This document shows, piece by piece, positions 50,741 through 56,459 of a DNA stretch of 56,459 nucleotides. The notes beneath the pieces were generated by a model. The model was not told the origin of the DNA. It saw only the letters and a program-made list of their open reading frames with translations, and searched no databases. Source of the DNA: Candidatus Woesearchaeota archaeon. GTDB lineage: Archaea; Nanobdellota; Nanobdellia; Woesearchaeales; JACPBV01. Each line of letters opens with the position of its first letter. Position 1 is the first letter of the stretch. The position numbers and the translations under genes are program-made. The stretch is from positions 1 to 56,459 of the forward strand of contig JACPBV010000010.1 of the NCBI GenBank assembly GCA_016180135.1. Direction: 5' to 3'.

Positions 50741-51136
50741 TTAATGAAGGTTATACATCATCAGATACTTCTTCTGCCGCATCACGATCATAGGGATGCC
50801 TTTTTCTTTCAGCTGGCGCCTGAGCTCTTTGTCGAGAGTGCAGACGACATAGTTTTTTTTATCTGAGATGGAGATGATGCTGCTGTCAACCGACTCATCG
50901 GGCAACCCCGGAATCACATCGATATCTTTTGCCTTCACCAGCTGAAGGGCGAGGCTGGCAGAAGCCTTATGCCTGCCTTTCTGGGCGCTGATGATATGGC
51001 GGAGCTCGTCCATAGTCTTATCAATCATCTTAAGCCGATATGGGAAATCGCAGAGCCGTTCTATCTCTGAGAAGATGTCTATCCTGAACTGACCGGGGAT
51101 CAGCAGGAAATTGGTGTCAAGGATAACTGCCTTCAT
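50741..51136 (-). CDS. PIN-domain protein (FCF1/Nob1-like nuclease)
   Basis: The 131-aa PIN fold starts VILDTNFLLIPGQFRIDIF with the catalytic Asp. Acidic residues follow in DELRHI, DSSIISISDKKNYVVCTLDKELR (DxxI and TxDxEL motifs), and it ends KKYLMMYN. Archaeal relatives resemble Fcf1/Utp24 rRNA-processing nucleases rather than VapC toxins, and no antitoxin gene is adjacent. Its start overlaps the ppsA stop by 4 nt. Confidence 0.85.
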   Translation of the reverse strand: MKAVILDTNFLLIPGQFRIDIFSEIERLCDFPYRLKMIDKTMDELRHIISAQKGRHKASASLALQLVKAKDIDVIPGLPDESVDSSIISISDKKNYVVCTLDKELRRQLKEKGIPMIVMRQKKYLMMYNLH

Positions 51137-53526
51137 CGCTTTTTGAGAGCCTCTTCCGCCTTTAAAACCGTTACTGTTGTGCGGAGGGCTGCTTCCGGAG
51201 CGACGGAGACTGAGTCAATCCCGCGCTCGATGAGGAATTCTGTAAAGCCGCGCAATGACGCTGCCTCGCCGCATATGCCTATCTTCCGCTTATTTGCCTT
51301 AGCCTTGTTGATGACCGATGCGATAAGCGCTTTCACTGCATCGTTCCTCTCGTCGTAGAGATGGTTGACCAGCTCCGAATCACGGTCGAGGCCAAGGGTG
51401 AGCTGGGTCAGGTCGTTAGAGCCGATGCTGAAGCCGTCGAAGATCTTTGCAAATTCATCTGCGAGAATAACATTTGAGGGGATCTCGCACATCACATATA
51501 CCTCAAGGCCGTGCTTGCCCTGCCACAGCCCGTTCCTGGCCATCTCTTTCAATACCTTTTTGCCTTCTTCCACTGTCCTGCAGAAGGGGACCATCACTTT
51601 AACGTTGGTGAGGCCCATCTCTTCCCTTACTTTCCTGATGGCCCTGCACTCGAGGGCAAACGCTTCCCGATACTGGGGAGCGTAATAGCGCGAAGCGCCT
51701 CTCCAGCCAATCATCGGATTCTCTTCTTTGGGCTCAAACCCCTTTCCCCCGATGAGGTTTGCATACTCGTTGCTCTTGAAATCGCTGAACCTGATGATGA
51801 CATCTTTCGGATAGAATGCAGCTGCAATAGTTGCGATGCCCTGGGCCAGCCTGTCGATGAAAAACTGCCGCTTGTCCCGGTATCCCGGGGTCAGCGCCTC
51901 AATCTCTGCCTTTATTTTGGGGTCTTTAATCATGTCAAAATCGAGCAGCGCCTTTGGGTGGATCTTGATATACTCGTTGATGATAAACTCTTCCCTGGCT
52001 AACCCTACACCGTCGTTGGGGATGAAGCTGCTCTCGAATGCCTGTTCGGGATTCCCCAGGTTCAGCATGACTCTGGTCAGTGGCTTTTTGAGATCTTTCA
52101 GATGGTGCGTCACCGTTTTATAGCGGATATAGCCATCATATACGAAGCCTGTTTCGCCTTCTGCGCAGCTCAGGGTTATCTTCTGGCCGCTCCGAAGCTT
52201 TTCGGTCGCGTCATTCGTGCCGACGATACAGGGAATTCCAAGTTCCCTCGATACGATCGCTGCGTGGCTTGTGCGGCCTCCCCTGTTTGTGATAATCCCT
52301 GAGGCAATCTTCATAATAGGCTCCCAGTCAGGATCTGTTATCTCTGTAATCAGCATATTCCCTTCTTTGAACTGGTGTATCTCTGATGCATGGCGGATGA
52401 TCTGGGCCCTGCCCTGGCCAATCTTCACACCAACTGATTTACCTGTGAGGATGGGCTTTCCTTTCTCAAGGATGTGGTATTCTTTCAGGGTGCTGAAATC
52501 CTTCTGGCTCTGCACCGTCTCAGGCCTTGCCTGGACGATGAACAGGCCATTGGTCCTGCCGTCTTTCGCCCATTCCATGTCCATGGGCTTTCTATAGTGA
52601 TCCTCGATGATGCAGGCCCATCGCGCTAATGTCAGGATCTCATCTTCGCTTATCACGAAAGCGCCCCTTTCCTCTTTCCCTGTATCTGTGTTTCTAATGG
52701 TCTCCCTGGCGCCTTCCTGGGCATAGACCATCCTGAGCTTTTTACTGCCTAAGGTTTTGCTGATAATCGGCTTAAACCCTTTTCTCAAGGTTGGCTTGTG
52801 GACGTAAAACTCATCGGGATCAACCCTGCCCTGGACAATATTCTCCCCAAGCCCATAAATGCCGTTGATCAGGACAACGTCTTTGAATCCCGTTTCGGTG
52901 TCGATAGAGAACATCACCCCGGAAGATGCAAGATCAGACCTTACCATAAGCTGGACGCCGATGGAGAGGGCAACCTTAAAGTGGTCAAACCCTTTGTCCA
53001 TCCTGTAATGGATGGCACGATTGGTGAACAATGAAGCGAAACATCTTTTGCAGGCTTCCAGAAGCCCCTGTTCGCCCCTGATATTGAGATATGTGTCCTG
53101 CTGCCCCGCAAAGGATGCTGTCGGGAGGTCTTCTGCAGTCGCAGAGCTTCTCACTGCGACGCCTGCATGATGGCCGTATTTTCTGCAGAGCCTGCGGTAT
53201 GCGTCGATGATGGCAACCTGGAGGGAAGGCGGAAAATGGGAAGCGAGGATAAGGTCGCGGATGCTGCGGCCGCTCATCGCAAGGCTGTTCACGCTTTTCG
53301 GGTTTATCTTCCTGATATGATTCCTGATGCTTTCTTCAAGGCGCTCTTCCTGGATGAAATACCGGTAGGCATGGGCGGTGACCGCAAAGCCGTAAGGGAT
53401 ATTGACTCCCTTTTTCGTGAGCTTTTGGTACATCTCACCAAGAGAAGCGTTCTTGCCGCCGACTATCGGGACATCTAAGTTGTCAATCTCATCAAACCAG
53501 AGAATAAACTTTTCTGCCTTATGCAT
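51133..53526 (-). CDS. ppsA: Phosphoenolpyruvate synthase
   Basis: The 797-aa protein is full length for PEP synthase. It has an N-terminal ATP-grasp domain (VGGKNASLGEMY, VRSSATAEDLP, FAGQQDTYLN), the phosphohistidine swivel GGRTSHAAIVSRELG with catalytic His, and a C-terminal PEP/pyruvate barrel (GEAASLRGF, GSNDLTQLTLGLDRD). It makes PEP from pyruvate, ATP and water for gluconeogenesis. ATG 53526 has a GGTGG Shine-Dalgarno and a TATA box about 35 nt upstream; the frame extends to 53718 across the divergent pcm start, which is rejected. Confidence 0.95.
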   Translation of the reverse strand: MHKAEKFILWFDEIDNLDVPIVGGKNASLGEMYQKLTKKGVNIPYGFAVTAHAYRYFIQEERLEESIRNHIRKINPKSVNSLAMSGRSIRDLILASHFPPSLQVAIIDAYRRLCRKYGHHAGVAVRSSATAEDLPTASFAGQQDTYLNIRGEQGLLEACKRCFASLFTNRAIHYRMDKGFDHFKVALSIGVQLMVRSDLASSGVMFSIDTETGFKDVVLINGIYGLGENIVQGRVDPDEFYVHKPTLRKGFKPIISKTLGSKKLRMVYAQEGARETIRNTDTGKEERGAFVISEDEILTLARWACIIEDHYRKPMDMEWAKDGRTNGLFIVQARPETVQSQKDFSTLKEYHILEKGKPILTGKSVGVKIGQGRAQIIRHASEIHQFKEGNMLITEITDPDWEPIMKIASGIITNRGGRTSHAAIVSRELGIPCIVGTNDATEKLRSGQKITLSCAEGETGFVYDGYIRYKTVTHHLKDLKKPLTRVMLNLGNPEQAFESSFIPNDGVGLAREEFIINEYIKIHPKALLDFDMIKDPKIKAEIEALTPGYRDKRQFFIDRLAQGIATIAAAFYPKDVIIRFSDFKSNEYANLIGGKGFEPKEENPMIGWRGASRYYAPQYREAFALECRAIRKVREEMGLTNVKVMVPFCRTVEEGKKVLKEMARNGLWQGKHGLEVYVMCEIPSNVILADEFAKIFDGFSIGSNDLTQLTLGLDRDSELVNHLYDERNDAVKALIASVINKAKANKRKIGICGEAASLRGFTEFLIERGIDSVSVAPEAALRTTVTVLKAEEALKKR

Positions 53527-53614
53527 ACCCACCTCTTTTTGATGGATTTTTATGGGAAGTATTTTATAAAGATTGCGTTTTTGATAAGGCATCAACGAAA
53601 AGATTTTATCCGGG

Positions 53615-54253
53615 ATGGGAAAAGAAAAACTTTTGAAATCGTGGAAGGACCGGAACATTGTCCAAGGTAAACGGCTGCTTAAAGCTTTTTTAGCGGTTCC
53701 CCGGGAACTTTTTATCAATGATTCTGATGGGGCGGATGCTTATGAGGACAAGCCAAAGCCCATCGGGGAAGGGCAGACTATCTCTCAGCCTACGACGGTG
53801 ATGCTGATGACGGAGGCTTTGGAGGTTAAGCCTGGGCAAAAGGTTCTGGAGATTGGGGCCGGGAGCGGATGGCAGGCCGGGATATTGGGGAAGATGGCTG
53901 GGAGAACGGGGAAAGTGATTTCGGCTGAAATCATACCTTCACTTGCAGAGGCGGCGAGGGAGAATCTTAAGAAAGCAAAGATAAAGAATGTGCTTGTGGT
54001 GTTGGGGGATGGGAGCAAAGGTTTTTCGGAAGAAGCGCCTTTTGACAGGATAATGGTTACGGCTGCCTGCCCTGAAATTCCCCAGCCGTTGATCGGTCAG
54101 CTTAATGTTGGAGGGATCTTGGTAGCTCCTGTCGGGAAGCTCGGTGCTGCGCAGACGATGGAGAAACTGCGGAAAACGAAGCATGGGGTTAAGAGAGAAG
54201 AGCTTGGAGAGTATCTGTTTGTGCCGATGAGGGGGGAGTGGGGGTTTGCGTAA
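53615..54253 (+). CDS. pcm: Protein-L-isoaspartate O-methyltransferase
   Basis: The 212-aa AdoMet-dependent methyltransferase has the PCMT family block IGEGQTISQPTTVMLMTEAL, motif I VLEIGAGSGWQAGIL, and the C-terminal GILVAPVG. It starts repair of L-isoaspartyl residues in aged proteins. It is divergent from ppsA, sharing a short promoter region (53527-53614). The AdoHcy it produces would be cleared by AhcY. Confidence 0.95.
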   Translation: MGKEKLLKSWKDRNIVQGKRLLKAFLAVPRELFINDSDGADAYEDKPKPIGEGQTISQPTTVMLMTEALEVKPGQKVLEIGAGSGWQAGILGKMAGRTGKVISAEIIPSLAEAARENLKKAKIKNVLVVLGDGSKGFSEEAPFDRIMVTAACPEIPQPLIGQLNVGGILVAPVGKLGAAQTMEKLRKTKHGVKREELGEYLFVPMRGEWGFA

Positions 54254-54258
54254 AAGTC

Positions 54259-54852
54259 TTACCTCAAGAGATCTTTCAGTTCCCGGAGTATATCCTCCCT
54301 ATTCTTTTCGACTTCAATCTTTTTTTTGGTTCTCCAAAGAAATCCAAAAGCTTTTCCTTCCCGTTCAATTGTCTTATATCTTTTGAGGCCATAGCAATTA
54401 AAAAGTTCTGACCACAGAACGCTGCCCCTTTCGAACTTTTCAATAGCTTCAACGATAAACCTTAACCAGCCCCTGTGCTTCGCAAGGATTTCACTTACTT
54501 TTTTTTCAGGGATGTGCGCCGCGCAAAAAGGGTTGGTCACAATGTTATGGTGCCACTGCTCAAATTCTTTTGATGTTGTTGCTGATCGTATGAACGGAAG
54601 ACCCTCGTCCAACAATATACGGGTGAAGGATCTGTCTCCATGCCAGAAATTGTGCTCAAGGGAAGAATGGAGGAGATTATCATAAAGCCTCCACTTGCCT
54701 TGTCTTTGAGCTTCAAATCTTTTCTTCGCCAGGACTCTAAAAAGGCCAGGACTCCTTTCGATTATCTCCTCACCTTTGATCCTCCAATCGTTGTTGCCTT
54801 CAATTCCCCCAGTATTACTTTCGAGAAATCTGGAAAATTCTTCTTCATCCAT
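54259..54852 (-). CDS. Unrecognised 197-aa protein downstream of the YchF-like gene
   Basis: I recognise no family. The product is charged, probably helical, rich in Trp and Arg (HHSSLEHNFWHGDRS-like region, WLRFIVEAIEKFE, RKTKKKIEVEKN-like tail), with no signal or membrane segment. It follows the YchF-like gene after 16 nt on the same strand, so it is probably co-transcribed. A cytosolic accessory role is only a guess. Confidence 0.6.
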   Translation of the reverse strand: MDEEEFSRFLESNTGGIEGNNDWRIKGEEIIERSPGLFRVLAKKRFEAQRQGKWRLYDNLLHSSLEHNFWHGDRSFTRILLDEGLPFIRSATTSKEFEQWHHNIVTNPFCAAHIPEKKVSEILAKHRGWLRFIVEAIEKFERGSVLWSELFNCYGLKRYKTIEREGKAFGFLWRTKKKIEVEKNREDILRELKDLLR

Positions 54853-54868
54853 CTTTCCAACTCCTTTC

Positions 54869-56053
54869 CTATTTCGACGTTATTATCTCTACCACATCCC
54901 TATGCCTGAGAATGTGCTCTTTTCCGACGGTGCGCTTGGTCTTGACATCAATGGCACGGATAAAGTGATTGCCGATGTCGGTGTGGATCCTAAAGGCAAA
55001 GTCAAGGGCGGTTGAGCTGTGGGGCATGAGGTAGCAGTCCGGCAGCGTCCTGCCTTTGGAGTCTTTTAAGTTGTTCAATCCTCCGGGGAAGACTGCGATG
55101 TATCTCAGGAAATCAAAGACTGCAAAATCCAGCGCTTCCTGAACTCCTGTCGAGCCGAACTTTTCGAGGATTGTGGCCTTGATGAACTGCAAGGCTTTCT
55201 TCTGGGCTTCAGTGAGCTTGGATTCGTCCTTTGGCTTGAAATCTTTTTCTCCCGGAATATAATCAATGAGGCCGTGCTTTGCTGCCTCTCTCAATGCCAG
55301 CTCGGATTCTGCGCTGCAGGGCAGCATCAAATAATCTTTGAACTGCTCTTTTAGCCTGAGGTAGTTCTGATGTCCCGGGCCGAGGTCTATCTTGTTGCAG
55401 GCGATGACCATCTTTTTTGTGGCTTTCCTGACCTCTGATGAGAAACTTTTCAGGTCGCTGTCGCTCCAATGCTCGGCGCTTTTGCCTAATAAGTCAAGCA
55501 TTGAAAGAATCTTTTCGACCAGCACTTCAGTAATTCTTCCAAGCCCGGTAAACTGCCTGACAATGCCTTTCTTAAGGTCGAGGCGCTCCTGGACTGCCTG
55601 CCTGGCAAATTTGTCCCAGGTTTTCTTGAGAATCTGGAAATGCCACATATCAAGCTCTTCTTCAAGGAACCTGATATCGTTGGCCGGATCATAGCTGCCG
55701 GGCGGAACATTCTCGCCTTTCTCGTTCGTGGCTCCGGCAATATCAACAACGTGGATAAGGACATCTGCCTGGCGCAGGTCGTCAAGGAATTGGTTGCCGA
55801 GGCCTTTGCCTTCGTGGGCTCCAGGGATAAGGCCAGCAACGTCAAGAAGCTGGACGGGGACGAAGCGATTATGGCTGATGCAGTAGCCCTCTCTCGGATT
55901 GCATTGGACGCTGAACTCTTTATCGACGCAGGGGACTTTGACATAACCGACGCCGGTGTTGGGCTTTATTGTGGTGAAGGGGTAGGGGGCTATCATTGCC
56001 TTGAAGAAGGTGCTTTTGCCGACGCTTGGCTTTCCGACGATGCCGATCAACAT
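54869..56053 (-). CDS. YchF/OLA1-type GTP/ATP-binding protein
   Basis: The 394-aa protein has G1 GKPSVGKST, G3 DVAGLIPGAHEGKGLGNQFL (DVAGL plus the glycine-rich switch), G4 NKID and a C-terminal TGS domain (FRIHTDIGNHFIRAID). This is the archaeal YchF/OLA1-like group, which binds ribosomes and often prefers ATP. Compared with typical archaeal members, the segment after the P-loop (FFKAMIAPYPFTTI) appears a few residues shorter than the usual ATLADVEIANYPFTTI-type stretch. This may alter switch I. Confidence 0.92.
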   Translation of the reverse strand: MLIGIVGKPSVGKSTFFKAMIAPYPFTTIKPNTGVGYVKVPCVDKEFSVQCNPREGYCISHNRFVPVQLLDVAGLIPGAHEGKGLGNQFLDDLRQADVLIHVVDIAGATNEKGENVPPGSYDPANDIRFLEEELDMWHFQILKKTWDKFARQAVQERLDLKKGIVRQFTGLGRITEVLVEKILSMLDLLGKSAEHWSDSDLKSFSSEVRKATKKMVIACNKIDLGPGHQNYLRLKEQFKDYLMLPCSAESELALREAAKHGLIDYIPGEKDFKPKDESKLTEAQKKALQFIKATILEKFGSTGVQEALDFAVFDFLRYIAVFPGGLNNLKDSKGRTLPDCYLMPHSSTALDFAFRIHTDIGNHFIRAIDVKTKRTVGKEHILRHRDVVEIITSK

Positions 56054-56173
56054 TCCCAGCAGGGGGCATCGATGGTTTTATAATAGTATCGCGGAGCAAT
56101 GGCCTGCCGGAAACTTTTTTCTTTTTTTATTAAAAAATCCTTTCTTTTTCCGTCTCAAAACTTTCAAATCCGC

Positions 56174-56186
56174 AATATTTAAATAT
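56174..56186 (+). promoter_or_regulatory. TATA box of the S-adenosylmethionine decarboxylase-like gene
   Basis: ATATTTAAATATG lies about 100 nt before ATG 56282. The leader has a GGGAGGAG Shine-Dalgarno-like stretch about 15 nt before the ATG. Confidence 0.5.
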
Positions 56187-56281
56187 GGGGGCGCAAATAG
56201 GTATCAAGAAAAATTACGAGGCTGCAACGACGACACAGCGATTGTGTGCTGAAGTGGCCTTGGGAGGAGCAATACAACAAA

Positions 56282-56459
56282 ATGAGTGAACATCAAGCGT
56301 TTGGACCGCATCTTATGATTGATGCGAGCGGCTGCAAGAAGTCGAGGCTTATCGATTCACTGGGCATTTACCGCCTGCTGGATAAGATGCCTGGGCTGAT
56401 CGGCATGACAAAAATGACCCTGCCGCATGTGGTCGAATGGCTCGATAAATGGGCTAAAA
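56282..56459 (+). CDS. speH: S-adenosylmethionine decarboxylase-like, partial N-terminus
   Basis: The N-terminal 59 residues start SEHQAFGPHLMIDASGCKK, then YRLLDKMPGLIGMTKM. This matches the AdoMet decarboxylase proenzyme family, including HLxxDxxGC at the start of the barrel. The enzyme self-cleaves to a pyruvoyl form and makes decarboxylated AdoMet for polyamines. The gene runs off the window edge, so the processing site is not seen. Confidence 0.8.
   Translation, partial: MSEHQAFGPHLMIDASGCKKSRLIDSLGIYRLLDKMPGLIGMTKMTLPHVVEWLDKWAK

Noticed and set aside
53527..53718. Longer N-terminus for PEP synthase
   Set aside because: It would run across the divergent pcm start; the Shine-Dalgarno and family alignment support ATG 53526.

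Overview
The window is archaeal. It encodes an archaeal histone, RNA polymerase subunit P, ribosomal proteins L37Ae and L40e, eIF5A with its hypusine loop, aRF1, prefoldin beta, UPF0147 and the oligosaccharyltransferase AglB. Many genes have a TATA box (TTTATATA or TTTAAATA) about 25-27 nt before the start codon, so they are probably leaderless. Very short intergenic gaps, ATGA/TAATG overlaps, many small membrane and surface proteins and compact operons suggest a DPANN-type lineage (Woesearchaeota/Pacearchaeota-like). That placement is inference; no rRNA gene is present.

Layout. 1-300: tandem ribbon-helix-helix (antitoxin-like) genes. 600-5326: a circularly permuted GTPase, then a divergent EF-2 paralogue overlapping an unrecognised 552-aa gene. 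5312-10195: GT9 glycosyltransferase, a transglutaminase-like/TPR protein, a gene with an in-frame TGA, fumarase. 10293-12199: small AT-rich accessory island (RHH protein, HELGH metalloprotease, zinc ribbon) between an interleaved inverted repeat and a palindromic repeat element. 12256-17034: N-glycosylation operon aglB-GT2-DUF2304-SET methyltransferase. 17474-34674: mostly surface and secreted proteins (PKD/cadherin-like, CARDB-like, a giant N-glycosylation-sequon-rich protein, a PGF-pre-PGF-like protein), the likely substrates of AglB. 34951-36777: ahcY divergent from an Lrp-type regulator. 37113-39222: toxin-antitoxin pair, PfkB kinase and a small helical protein. 39488-41919: alpha/beta hydrolase with a repeat insertion, then a pilin-like operon. 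41906-47837: core information-processing genes plus a site-2 protease. 48172-56459: zinc ribbon/membrane pair, a second M50 protease, an EamA transporter, PIN protein, PEP synthase, isoaspartyl methyltransferase, YchF-type ATPase and the start of S-adenosylmethionine decarboxylase.

Most notable observations: (1) tRNA-Trp and tRNA-Pro each carry an intron at the same unusual site inside the T-loop (59/60), and tRNA-Trp also has the usual 37/38 intron; (2) an EF-2 paralogue without the diphthamide-site motif is coupled to an unknown protein; (3) aRF1 has NIKD in place of NIKS; (4) there are two MITE-like families with perfect inverted ends and target duplications, plus a third palindromic repeat family whose outer arms co-vary between copies; (5) degenerate short tandem repeats occur again and again at gene boundaries and, in one case, inside an alpha/beta hydrolase; (6) a disordered protein carries six copies of a VVxxLLG-type motif; (7) a SET-domain methyltransferase is translationally coupled to the N-glycosylation operon.
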